From positions 1-44,866 of the forward strand of contig NW_020290110.1 of the NCBI RefSeq assembly GCF_003144195.1: DNA of 44,866 bases, given 5' to 3'. Under the pieces are notes generated by a model. It saw nothing but the letters and a program-made list of their open reading frames with translations. It ran no database searches and was not told the origin of the DNA. This DNA is from Ceraceosorus guamensis. Taxonomy: Eukaryota; Basidiomycota; Exobasidiomycetes; Ceraceosorales; Ceraceosoraceae. This document shows, piece after piece, positions 19,550 to 36,500 of the stretch. Each line of letters opens with the position of its first letter. Position 1 is the first letter of the stretch. A program made the position numbers and the translations under genes.

Positions 19550-21426
19550 TCAAAACGTCTGTGATGGGTGCAAAAAGACGACGAGTTCGTTAGCCCGTCA
19601 CGCCAATGATGAAGTTGAAATCAAACTCTCACCTTTCGATGCACCACATCTCCATCTTCCGTGTATTCTTCTGCAGAGATCCACATCTACGATTTGCAAA
19701 CGCAAGATGTGTGGAATGTCAGCGCAAGTCAACGCAGCGCTAAGAGCCAAAATTCCATCCGCCGACCGACCGACTGACTGACCTTTCTGAAGGTGCTCAG
19801 ACCAGCCAAGATGCTTCCACCTATCCACGTAGCATACTTTCGCTCGGGCGGCGCAAAGATCTTGATGTGGGAGTTCTTCACTCCCAACCTCTTCGTCTCC
19901 GTCAATAACCTCTCTCCGAATCCTGTTGTGCGAGATCATGGCAATGCACGTCAGCTCGAAGGGACCACATATTTGTTCACGCTCACTGCGCACCTTTCAA
20001 GAGCGTGCTTCCGCCGCTGAGCACGACGCTGGCGTAGAGATTTTGCCGCAGGTCCAAATCGCACCGGTTGATAGAGTCGATGATCATCTGAGGTACTCCA
20101 GGGTATTCCAAGCCGGCCAGCGAAGGGTTGAACAGGATTTCAGGCGCTCTAAATCGTTCCGATCCGAGCTGAAGGGGGGAGGCGCGATGTGTGAGCATCG
20201 GCGTTAGCGTCAGCAACAAGAATCGTCACATTCTTGCAGTCAAACGTGCTCTTTGCGCACCTTGATGACATTCCCGTCCGGCAATCTGAACTCTTCGCTC
20301 GGTTTCGGATCCTTTTCCTCCTTGGCCGTATCGCTCGGCGCAACATAGCAGCATTTCTCCTTGATCAACCTGACAACTTCCTTTTCCGCCGTCGTGTGCA
20401 GATCGTAGCCAGCTTTGAGGAGGTGCAACTGCAACGACTCGGTCACGTCCCGACCGGCCACATCTATGCGCCTGATCGCGTGTGGCACGCTGAACCCCTC
20501 ATATACCGGCACCGCATGCGTCACTCCGTCACCCGAGTCCAACACGATGCCTGTCGTTCGCCCTGACGAGTACCTGTTCAGGAGGACCGATCGAGTCAGT
20601 GCCCGACGCGGCCTTCCAAGCAGCCCACCAGCACGACTCACAAGCTGAGCACTGCCTGGATGCTGATGTACATGGCCGGCACGTTGAACGTTTCAAAGAA
20701 AACTTGAGCCGCCGTGTCTCGATTGGACCGAGGATTGAGCGGCGCCTCTGTGAGCAGCACGGGGTGCTGCCGATGGCGCACACAGTCGCACGCATCCGGT
20801 GTCAGCACAATGTCCAGGAGCACCTTGCCCCTGCCCGCACAACGCTCACCTCCTCGCTGAGCGTGCCGAGCTCGTTGGTGTAGACGTGGTGCCAAATGCG
20901 TTCCATATCGTCCCAGTCTGTCACGATTCCGTGCTGCATTGGATACCTGACGCTAAGCAATCCCCTCAACTCCTGAGCCTTTTTGCCAATAAACATGTCT
21001 CCCTCTACTGCGCCTGCCATGACTCTGGGATGCTTGGGCCTGCCAACACTGCGTGTTAAAGTGATCAATGTCAGAAGAGTCGCAAGGAAGGTGAAACGTA
21101 CGTGCGGCCACGAAAGACCAGCGCAATTGCAGCTTGGAGGGGGGCGCCTGTCAGACTGAGATCTCCGTACCTCGCGCGGCCCGCCTTTCTCTGCCTCGCG
21201 AAGCGCATGCAGACTAGTCAACCGCTACCTTGCCGGCGGTAGTTCCTCGGACCTCCAAATTCGCGTCGCCCTCGGGGCCCCACACATTGCTCCGCATGAT
21301 GACTCACTAGTTAGGAAAGAAGCATTTGGGCACATCTTCTCCTGCAAAGCCGGCTTTGATAGTTCCCGAACCTCCATCGAGCACGACGGGCTGGTTGAGG
21401 AGCACATCGTCAAACTCTGCAGGCAT
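19550..21426 (-). CDS. ARP1: Actin-related protein 1 (centractin), dynactin subunit
   Basis: Arp1 forms the short actin-like filament of dynactin, the dynein cofactor for nuclear and organelle movement. Eight exons: 21308-21426, 20850-21048, 20642-20766, 20261-20573, 19994-20168, 19783-19922, 19633-19686, 19550-19558, giving 377 aa (vertebrate Arp1 is 376). Motifs in order: [22 protein letters not shown] (phosphate loop 1), [135 protein letters not shown] and [20 protein letters not shown]. The last exon is only 9 nt and encodes Thr-Phe-stop, restoring the HRKTF end seen in Arp1. The first intron (259 nt) is the longest, and a small extra exon inside it is not excluded. Confidence 0.95.
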
Positions 21427-22453
21427 CGTGTATGCGCTTCCAGTGACGGAGATCAATCAGCGAAGCAATCGAAGGATTGAAGGAGTGGATGCGGACGAGA
21501 AGAGAGGGTGCAGGCTGTTGATAAAGTCTAGCCGCTTTCGTGCTCGTCTGGCACTTTGCTGTGCAGTCTCGAGTACTGCACCAAGAACCCCCTTACTGCC
21601 CGAGCACAGTACGTGGACGAAGGCGTCTTTCCCCTTCTGCCGAGCTGAAGTACCAGAAAGCAAGTAGGGCGAGGCAGAGACCTAGAGTACGATGATGAGC
21701 TAAACGATCCAGGATCGATACCCTCCAGCCCGTGTCCGCCTCGATTGTATGCGCCTCAAAGAAGGTGTGTTTGGGCAAACGCCAGACTGGATGCTTGTCC
21801 TTGTCGCCTTCCAGGGGGCGCGTCGTAAAATGATCGCTAGAACTCGTCGCGAGAGCAAACGCCTGGCGTTTGCACTCGGAGCGCGGCACCGCTCGCAACT
21901 CGATGCAGGAAGGAGTGTGTGTGTGAAGGTCTGACCGAGTCTCGAGTGTTCATCATAGGCACCAGTGAGAGTCGAGTCGAATGTAGCGCGGGGTGGTCAT
22001 GCAACGCCATCGTTCATCATCCGCGCGATCAAGCTAGCCCGCCCGCGCGCGGCGCGGCGCAACACATCAACGCGAGCGCGTGCGCGTGCGTGGCATTGCG
22101 CTTCACGCGCCCACGCTATGCAGCCTGATCTTTCTCGTACGACAGCACATCGATCATTTCGCTTCGTCCTGCGCAAATGCCAGTCAGACTCCACAGATGA
22201 TTCATAGCTAGCAACTGGAAGATCTTGAAGAGGTTGACTTTGTGACAAGTCTCAATTCACGTTGAAACGACAGTCTTGGGGAGCGGACAGACGCCTGCGC
22301 ACGGCGATGATCACACCGATGCCAGGTGTGGCCAACGAAGCCCAAGATTCGGCATTGGAGATATCAGAAGCTGGATCAATGGACATCACCTCCAAGAGAT
22401 CAAATGGCAAGATGGACGTGCAGGTGCAATTGTGGCATTCCCATAGGCTTGCC
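21427..22453 (-). other. Intergenic region between ARP1 and GCN2
   Basis: About 1 kb between the GCN2 stop and ARP1 start, both minus strand. It should contain the ARP1 promoter. Unassigned open stretches on the minus strand include one ending SSAEGERRLRPRTVLGQ (21593-21898, with a hydrophobic LGLCLALLAFWYF segment) and a 44-codon frame starting MSIDPASDISNAESW near 22384. I cannot tie either to a family; a small gene is possible. Confidence 0.35.
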
Positions 22454-28344
<5,891 letters not shown>

Positions 28345-28934
28345 CGTCGCAGCTGCACAGCTCAGGGGTGTATGCGCTCATTCTGCTGCGACATGGAATG
28401 TGAGAGCGGCTGCACAGCTGCAGAAGTGGTGGACATGATGAAACATGTGATCAGGAACAGCGTCCCAAGGCGGGTCAAGGTGGAAGGCATACAATCCAGT
28501 GTGAGTGTGAGTAGAGCGGACCTTTGGCCAGAAAGCTTCGGGGTGAGACGTGGGGCGTTCATGCGTCATGCGTGGAGGCGAGGTGTACGGTAATGGTCAC
28601 GTGAGCCACATCGCAGCGCGTCGACGCACAGCCTTGAACTCGTGACGCTTGCCTCGTTATTCAGGAACTCACGACTGCGTGACCGCGATCAGCCATGCAT
28701 CTCGGGTCGGCTGGGATGCCGGCTACCTAACAGGTGCTCACAGTCCACCACGCCTGTTGACTCAGACTCCTCGCCGTTTCACAACTCTCGCAAGCAGCGA
28801 CTTTGCCCTTCATATCGACGAGCTCCTCGGCTGGCCCTGCATCGCGCACAGCCAATGCGGTCACACGGCACTCGCCCGAGCCAAGGTCGCCAATAGGTGC
28901 AGCTGCATCGTCAGCAGATGTCAGCTGGGACTGT
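28345..28934. promoter_or_regulatory. Divergent intergenic region (GCN2 / ITFG1-like)
   Basis: A 590-bp gap between two start codons, expected to hold both promoters. It contains several short frames upstream of GCN2 on the minus strand. Whether any lies in a GCN2 leader and acts as an upstream ORF cannot be told without the transcript start. Confidence 0.45.
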
Positions 28935-31634
28935 ATGCCCTCTCATCGCAAACCCATCATGAGGTCCTCCTTGCTGTTCAGCCTTTTGGGCTGCGCACTT
29001 CTGCTCTGCACCTCTTCTGTCGCCATCTTTCCGTTCAAATCAGCCCGCTTCACAGCCAACGGTCTGGTCTCTGCAGGAAGTTTAGGACTGGGACCTTCGG
29101 ATGGAGCCGTGGTCAGCTTGGGAGACTTTGACGCGGATCAATTTGTCGACTACGTCACCCTCTCTCCCGACTCTGCGACGATCAAGGTCTGGACTTGGGA
29201 TCATCGTGAGTCGCTTCAGCGAGATGGGCTGCGCGCTTGTGTTGGAGATCATGCTCATCCTTGCTGCCTCCGCTCTGCGCGCAGTCGGTTTCAAATTCCG
29301 GACCGAGCCGTACGCGACGCTGAAAGCTCCGTCTGGCTGGTCAGTCGTGAATGTGGTATCTGCAGACTTTGACTACGATGGCAGGCTCGATGTTCTGCTC
29401 GTCCTCAAACAGTACGGCAGCCGCATGTCTGATCACAGCGAGACGCGCCTGCAACTGTGGATTGGCGACTCGGCCGGCGGTTTTAGTGAGTTGCATCAGC
29501 GCGTGGCTCGGAGGGCACTCCAAGTGCTGACATCGGGCCGCTTGAATGCTTGTAGAAGCGTCCCCGATCGAGCTACCTAGTGCTGGTGATGCACAGCCCC
29601 TCATCTTTGATGACACGGGAGATATGAAAGTGGACCTGCTGGGCCAGGCTTGGGCTAGTCCATCCGCGAGCGACAGTGCATCTTCCGGACTCAAAATCTG
29701 GCGCAACAATCTCGGCGAACCGAACGGAAGCTTCGCAATGTGGGTTGTGCTACGAGGCTAGCACGGAACACCCGTGGTTCTTGACCCAGCTGACAGGTCT
29801 GCCCATGTGACAGCGAGAACGCCCCTTTGCAGCACGCTCCTGGCACTGCTGGCTGCCGATTAGCCAGCCCTCACAGCTCAGCTTTCATAGACTTAGATGG
29901 AGACTGCTTGGCAGGTGAGCATGCACCCAAGCTGCAACCCATGTAGCCTCTTTGGCGAGCTGACACATGGCAACACGGACAGACCTGTTCCTCGTTTGCG
30001 AAGGCGAAGGTGGGCGGACGAGGTACGAGGTACATACCGCGTCCAAACCTAACAAATCTGAGCCTTTCAAGCTGAGCTTGAGTGGTCATCTACCGATGGG
30101 AGCGGGCGCACTAAGTTTTGCAGACATGGATAGAGATGGGACCATGGATGTGGTCTTTCCCGCCTGCGACTCGAAAGGATGCTCGATCAACATTGCGCAC
30201 AACCGGCAAATGCCTCTATGCAAGCAGGAAGGGGGCTGGCTCGGACCCGGACCTGGCGGACCTACAAAGTCCCAAAGCAAACTTCAAAAGGCCGCCGCGA
30301 ACGTCAGTGCGAGACAGTCGACTTGGTCTGCGCGCGATGCCTCCTCGCTTGCCGATCCTTCCGATGCGTCGAGCAGGAGAATTACTTGCCGGACGCCAGA
30401 GAGCCTCTGCACTAAGGACGAGGGCTTTTCTTTTGATTTTGAAGTCGGATCTGCCAACTCTGTGAGTGCCAGCGAATGACTACGACGACCTGATTGCTAT
30501 GAGGAGGGCTGCTGAAGTATCACTCCGTTTGCATGCAGGACATCACCACGCTACCGCTGACAGCGATAGTGCCAGAAGCATTTCTAGCGCTGGACAATAC
30601 CTTGGCTTCTCCCGCAGTGCCGCTCGCGTTGTCCATAGGAGACTTCAACAAGGACGGTTTTCCGGATTTGGTAATCGTCACACTTCCCGATCACAATCGT
30701 CCGGATCATACGCGTGTCAGACTGTTAAAAAATGTCGCTTGCTCACCTGGCAAGTCGGGCTGTCCACCAGAGGGATGGGAAGCGAGCAGGACCTTTGAGA
30801 TGGTCACAATAGGTGCAGAGGTGCTGGAAACGTTGGACGACGTCAGAAGCGCCACCTTTTTGGATATCGATGAGGACGGAACCTTGGATCTGATGCTGCA
30901 ACGACAGGTATCGGCCAAAGGCGGCGCTCGAGGCGCTGCTACCACGGTCACGTTTGTGCAGAACAATTACTTTCACGACGCCTTCTTTTTGAAGGCGGTA
31001 ACGCTGAATGGGGCGTGCATCGGATACTGCGAGCCCAGCGACGGACCGCGCTTCAAGCCTCGAGCTGTGAACTATGCGGGCGCATCGTACAAATTCACAG
31101 TGCTCGATACGAACGGTGTGCGACGAGCTCAGCAAGTCGGCCAACTTCCACAACACACGTATCGATCGCTGCAACCGCCTTACTCTTATTTTGGATTGGG
31201 CCGGACGAACAATTACGTCGAGAGCCTTTTCGTTGGCAGCACGCGCAGACAGCCGCAGCACTTCTTGGCTATGGAAGGAGTGGTGCCCAATAGTCATGTA
31301 GTCGTTGTGCCGTGGCAAGATGCGAACGCTCCTGACGGTGGAGATCCCGGTCAGTGGCACAAGGAGCTCTATCTGAGCCCGGCGGACTGGATACCTGCCG
31401 TCACTGCTGTGCTGGTCTGCCTCATCTTGCTCCTCGCGACCATCGTCTTTGTGCTCCACATGAATGAGAGGGTGAGTCGGCGCACGAACTTGCGACTTTC
31501 TTCCTGCTTTGCATGCAAGCTGAACCCATGCGGCAACACCACACCCTCCCCCTCACCCCTTTTACCATTGCTAGCGAGAGGATGAGAGGGAACGCAAACG
31601 CGCTGTGCACGCTATCAATTTTGATGCCCTGTAA
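28935..31634 (+). CDS. ITFG1/TIP-like FG-GAP membrane protein
   Basis: Homologue of the T-cell immunomodulatory protein family (ITFG1), a secretory-pathway type I membrane protein with an integrin-alpha-like propeller. Seven exons: 28935-29205, 29285-29485, 29556-29739, 29877-29914, 29983-30461, 30539-31471, 31575-31634, giving 721 aa. A signal peptide (LLFSLLGCALLLCTSSVA) follows the start; Met9 at 28959 is an alternative. FG-GAP-like calcium loops: GDFDADQFVD, ADFDYDGRLD, IDLDGDCLAD, ADMDRDGTMD, GDFNKDGFPD and LDIDEDGTLD. A long hydrophobic segment (WIPAVTAVLVCLILLLATIVFVL) is the transmembrane helix, followed by a short cytosolic tail, REDERERKRAVHAINFDAL, matching the family's basic tail ending F-D-A-[M/L]. 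The fungal function is not known; human ITFG1 has been linked to cell-surface signalling. Confidence 0.9.
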
Positions 31635-32188
31635 TGATATCAGTAAGAATGGCCGATCACACTTCGCAACTTCGTGTGTGCCGTCTTGCTGCCTTCTGTC
31701 CGAGCGACTTGCTGCTGCTGCTGCTGCGGGACAGCGCACCGACACGAATGCGGCGGTTCATCGCGAAACGGTTGGTACGACGGATCACACTTCGTGCTCT
31801 TTGCATGCCCAGACAGCCTCGTCGGTGCCGCATTCTTTTCACGCCGACGCTCTGGATTCCCATAAGCCAGGTGCAGCCTCAATAACATCGGTTCACAGTG
31901 GGTGCCGCCATCCGGCTCGCACTTTGAACATGCGACGGTGAGAGTCGTGGTGCCGCTGCATGGTCTTCGGTGAAGCGTATCAAGACGATGTCCAACTTTA
32001 GCTTTACGTGGGCGCTCGCTGGTCCCTTCTCAATTGCCCTTCCCCCGCCACCCAAAACGTGCCGTGCGCCAGCGACAAGCCGTCATGAAAAATTGACTCG
32101 GATCATATTCAGGAAGCAAGGAGCTCAAGAAGATCAAGTGGGAAAGGGGGGTTGACTTTTTGCGTGGAGATTGCCCTCTGCAGCCTTG
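31635..32188. other. Convergent intergenic region (ITFG1-like / racemase)
   Basis: A 554-bp gap between convergent genes. The word GATCACACTTCG occurs twice (about 31655 and 31786). A short GCT run at about 31711-31725 is present. I see no credible gene. Confidence 0.45.
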
Positions 32189-33989
32189 CTACAACTTCGC
32201 TTTGACTTGCTGCTCCTCCTCTTCCTCCGCCTCACCCGAGGCCGCGCCGCACTCTACTAGCCTCTCAAATTCTGCCGCATCCACACCTATCCATTCCCTG
32301 AGCACGCTGGCGGTATGTTCGCCTGGCTGAAGCAAAAGGTCCGGCGATTCGTCCTGCACATTATGCTCCGATCCTTTGGGCGCGATGGCTGGTGTGCGGC
32401 TCAGACGAGGAGCGGGTTGAGGCACCACCGGTTCGCCCGACGCGGCTATTTCCGCAGCTACGACGGGCTGAACAGCAGACAGCGACTCGTCTCGCGTCAA
32501 GACCGGCACGGCGCAAGCATCTGTACCGACGAACTTGGAGGTCCAATACTCGCGCGTCTGCGTCGCAAAGACGCTGGTGAGATATGCTCGAAGTGAGGGC
32601 CAGGTCGTTCGATCGTTTTGCGTCGAGACGGAAGGATGGCCATCGCGCGTTGGAGCGCTCGGCGTCGACTCTTTCAGAATGCGAAGCAGCTCTGCGTAAA
32701 AAGGGGGCTCGATTGCTCCGCTGTACATTGGCAAGGCGGGAGATCGTAAGATGAGTTGGCAGCATGAGCGGGGTGCGGGGGGGGACATTGGAAGCGGACA
32801 GTGTCGTTGCATTCAAGACGAGACGAGGCCGCATCACTCACACGCTGAACCACTTGCCATCTCTGCACTTGTACACGGCGTACCACGGAGCTCCACCCGT
32901 CAATGCGCCCGTCCCTCTGCTGCCCTCTGTTCCATCTGCCGCCACGCTTCCCCACTCTGGGTGACTCAGATAACTGCTGATGAGCAAAAAGGAGCTCAGA
33001 TATCGAGCTCCCGTCACCATGTCCGACTCCACCACTTGGCCCTTGCCAGATTTGGAGCGCTCTAGGAGCGCGAGCAGGATGCCCAGAACGCAGATCAGCG
33101 AACCGCCGGCAAAGTCGCCCAATAGATTAGCGGGAAAAGAGGGCGCACCGCCAGCTTCGTTGCCCAGCATCTGATTCGCATGCGGGGAGGAGAGGAGTCA
33201 GCGGGCGGGCGGGCAGGCGGGCAGGCAGCCTGTAGGACGCTGCATCCAGAGCGCGTCAGGTCAGAACTCACCGACAGCAGACCAGAGAGGGCAATGTAGC
33301 TGCAGCGCAGCGCAGCAGTGATAACGTTCAGATTGTGTCAGTTGGCGCCCTGCGCGTCGCCCTCGCCCTCGCCCTCGCCCTCGCCCGCCGTTTGCCACTG
33401 CACTCGTGTCAGACTTACTTGATGTCGTGACCTGCCATGCTCGCGTACGGGCCTGCATGTATGTTCAAGTAGAGGCAAAGCCGCAGCGACGATGAAACAT
33501 GTCTCAGCGTGGGCGCTGCATGGGCTTCATCGCCGTACACCACCGCGGGCTGAAGCCCGGTTGCGCACACGCACGCGCACACGCACGCACATCGCTTGCT
33601 AATTGCTCACCTTGCCTCTGAAAGCCAGTCAATCTGGCAAATACGCAGCCTTCATTCGCGCCACATCCCTCTCTTCCTTGCCTCACATCCTCCGGTCCCA
33701 AGCCCAACCTCTCCAGCACTCCGGGTCTAAAAGGATCCACCACCACATCCGTCCGGCTCAACAATCTTCTGATCGCGCGCAGACCATGCTTGTTCTTGGG
33801 ATCCAACGCTACGCTCTTCTTGCCTCGAACGAGGGAATCGGGATTGAAAGAGGCGTTCACCTTGTCGATTCGGATCACTGTGGCACCGAAATCAGCGAGG
33901 ATCAGACCGACCATCGGACCTGGCGCTAATCCTGCAAACTCCACCACCTTGAGCCCAGAGAGGGGCAGCGCGGCTCGAGAAGAGGTCAT
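32189..33989 (-). CDS. Alpha-methylacyl-CoA racemase, peroxisomal (CoA-transferase family III fold)
   Basis: CaiB/BaiF-fold enzyme expected to epimerise 2-methyl-branched acyl-CoA for peroxisomal beta-oxidation. Five exons: 33611-33989, 33419-33452, 33272-33299, 32842-33170, 32189-32720, giving 433 aa. Signatures: LKVVEFAGLAPGPMVGLILADFGATVIRID at the N-terminus, [60 protein letters not shown] assembled over three exons (GHDINY contains the catalytic Asp of the family), ANLLGDFAGGS and WYAVYKCRDGKWFSVGAIEP. The C-terminus VKAKL ends in AKL, a PTS1 form. Exons 2 and 3 are 34 and 28 nt. Intron 2 contains a short CCCTCG repeat. AMACR is distinguished from plain CoA-transferases only by these motifs, so substrate is inferred. 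Confidence 0.9.
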
Positions 33990-34900
33990 CGTTGGGGATG
34001 GCTTTGCCTTGCCTTGCCAGTGTTCAAGGTTCTCTCGCTTAATGCAAGGCTTTTTGATGATTTACTGACTTTGTTCGCTCTTGTTGGCTGATGGATGAAG
34101 GAAGCCAGAGTCTCGAGTCTGAGCGTCGAGCGTCATCAGCAAAGAAAGGATTCGATTGTTTGTCAAAACCAAAACATACGAACTCGTGACTGTGACTGGT
34201 GGTCAAGATCAACAGCTTCCATGCTGCAACAGCTATAGGCAGCAGACACGCGAGATGCTTGCACCAACCGTTGCCCCGCCGAAAGGTGCGGGGAAGTCAA
34301 CCGGTTGCGGTGACTTTCGCTCGGTAAATTGCGTGTGCGCGTGCGCGTGCGCGTGTATCGCACGGCTTCACCGCGCGCGCGCCGGGGGCCTTATAGCACC
34401 GGCAAATATGACAGCCGGATGCGCGGCAAGTCCGCGGAGGTTGCATATGGTGACTTTCGCTGATGCATGTGCATGGCGTGGGCGGGGAACGCGTCGTCTG
34501 ACGATTGCGCGGCTGCTGCGTGCTGCGCGCTTGCATGCTCCACATCATACCTTACAATCACGAATTAAGGCACACCGATACTCACACTCGTGACTTTTCA
34601 CTCTTGACTGACGTGACTTCTTGGCTACGGCCGAAGCGGGCCGCGTCACATACGATGGGTACGGTAGATAGTCGTGAGTTTGTATCTGATTCGTGATTCG
34701 TAATTGAGCGCTCGGGCGTAAGGCCTTACGACTCTGACTGCATGCTCTCTTCATTAAGCTTCCCATCACTCGTCGCTTCTCGGAAAGCACATCACTGACC
34801 TTATAAAGACGCATACGTCCTCTGATTTGGACCGTCACCCAAACTTCAGCTGAATTCTCGACCAGACCACACCCACTCCTCACTCTTTGACCTCGACATC
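33990..34900. promoter_or_regulatory. Divergent intergenic region (racemase / SDR)
   Basis: A gap of 911 bp between two starts. Contents: GAGTC-type words around 34110-34190 and 34560-34705, a 13-bp direct repeat GGTGACTTTCGCT (34309-34321 and 34449-34461), an alternating GT/GC tract (about 34328-34378), a 14-bp perfect palindrome (34717-34730) and TATAAA at 34802-34807, about 95 bp before the SDR start. I see no gene. Confidence 0.6.
34717..34730. promoter_or_regulatory. 14-bp perfect palindrome
   Basis: CGTAAGGCCTTACG reads the same on both strands. It lies about 70 bp upstream of the SDR TATA box, so it is placed like an activator or repressor site for a homodimer. No matching factor is known to me. 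Confidence 0.5.
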
Positions 34901-36251
34901 ATGTCCATACCCGTCTCTGCGCGCTCAGTCTTGATCGTAGGGGTGAGTGTATGCGTGACTGCTTGTTTTGCTGGCAGACGCTGACGAGAACGTGTTCGAT
35001 GGGGGGGTTGGGGGCCAGGCTGGACCAGGAGTAGGTGCCTCTGTGGCTCAAAAGTTTGCCAGCCTTGGACATCCCGTAGCCATCGCCTCTCGATCCAATC
35101 CTCAATCCCTGGCCGATTCCATCAACTCTTCCCTACCCTCGCCGCTCGTCAAGGCATTCTCGGTCGATGCCACCTCTCCCAGCAGCGTTTCGCAGTTCGT
35201 GGCGGATGCGAGCAAGGCTTGGCCCGATGCGAAGCCGCACGTAGGCGTGTGGAACCCTACGGTCGGGTTTGGTTTCAAACCATTCTTGAAGTGGACAGAG
35301 GCCGAGGTCAGGGAGGCGTTTGAGGGTCAAGTGTGAGTTGCACAAAATCGTCATTGCCTGCTCTCGCATGCGTGGGCTCCCTCTGCGTACCGTCGAGTAT
35401 AGAGCGATCGCTCACGCCCTCCCCTCCTCTGACTTGATGACCGAAGCATCGGAGCCTTTACCTTTACTCAATCGCTCCTTCAACTCTTTCTCGATTCTCC
35501 TCTTCCCTCTTCTCCCCTGGAATCGCGAGGCGTGCTGCTCTACACCGGCGCAACCTCTTCCCTCCGCGGCTCGCTCAACTTTTCCGGCTTTGCAGCTGCG
35601 AAATCCGGCTTGAGGAGTCTGATCCAGTCCGTCGCGCGCGAACACGGCAAGGATGGGGTGCACGTGGCGCACTTTGTGATCGATGGTGTCATCGATACGC
35701 AACGCGTCAAGGGATTCTTGGGCGAAGCTGAGCATCCAGAAGATGTGAGTGTGTGTGTGTGTGTGGTGTGTGTGTGGCCAAGTGGGGCGAAGCGGGTGGG
35801 CTTCTTGACAACTTTCTTGCGCGCGCGCGCAAGTTGGGGAACATCCATTGCCCGCGAACGATGCGTTCAAGCCCCCTCCCCCACCCGCGCGCATCTGCAG
35901 CCACACTTCGCTGTGCCCTCGCAGCTTCGACTTGCGAGTTCGAAGCAACCTGGTGCTGACTCGAAGGAGGGGGAAAACTTGTTGCCCCCCCGCCCCTCCC
36001 ATTCTCCCACAGCGCCTCGACCCAGATCACATTGCAGCAGAGTACACGCACGTCGCCAACCAGCCTCGCAGCACTTGGACGCACGAAGTCGACGTTCGGT
36101 GAGCTTGCACTGCGCACCCCAGACTCTGCGAGGCGTGATGCAGCAGCGTCAGACAAAGGAGAATTCGGTGCAGGCTAACTCGATCTTCACATCTTGCCAC
36201 CCCCCCCCCCCCCCCCCCCTTCTGCGCAGCCCTGCTCGCGAGAAGTTCTGA
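34901..36251 (+). CDS. Short-chain dehydrogenase/reductase-like protein, atypical active site
   Basis: Rossmann-fold SDR of 253 aa from five exons: 34901-34942, 35019-35332, 35447-35744, 36013-36098, 36230-36251. The first junction builds the cofactor loop SVLIVGAGPGVGASVAQKFA, close to but not the usual TGxxxGxG. Then come VAIASRS after strand 2, NPTVGFGFKPFL, VIGAFTFTQSLLQLFL, the GVLLYTGATSSLRG strand, FSGFAAAKSGLRSLIQSVAREHG, VHVAHFVIDGVIDT and a tail THEVDVRPAREKF. The normal catalytic YxxxK is FxxxK here; related proteins I recall also have Phe, so it may be a subfamily trait. Substrate is unknown. Intron 3 has GT and GC repeats; intron 4 ends in a 20-C tract. It diverges from the racemase gene. 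Confidence 0.85.
36200..36219. repeat. Homopolymer C20 in intron 4 of the SDR gene
   Basis: Twenty consecutive C bases lie 10 bases upstream of exon 5 (36230). They serve as the pyrimidine tract of the 3' splice site. The exact length is liable to sequencing error. Confidence 0.85.
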
Positions 36252-36500
36252 AGCTGTTTTCCCCCAAGATCTGCGTATTGTTGTGCACGCCCTGGTATCA
36301 GAGGCAAGGTCAATGCGATGAGAGTTTTGCACTCCTGATCCGAGAAGCTTTGCGGAGCATTCCCATCGCACGCATCGAGCAACGAGCAAGGCGTCATTGC
36401 AGGCAAATCTCGACGATTCGGCTGCAATTTCTGGTGATCAAAGCAGAGGTATACTGACGAACTTCACAAAGAGAAAATGTCGCCGCCCAGTCGCATTCTC

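Noticed and set aside
21049-21307. Extra exon within ARP1 intron 1
   Set aside because: Open pieces with possible splice sites exist, but Arp1 proteins have no residues between PNY and VGRPKH, so a single 259-nt intron is preferred.
35814-35833. GC-alternating palindrome in SDR intron 3
   Set aside because: CTTGCGCGCGCGCGCAAG is a by-product of a GC dinucleotide tract; such tracts recur in the window (4711-4729, 34328-34378).
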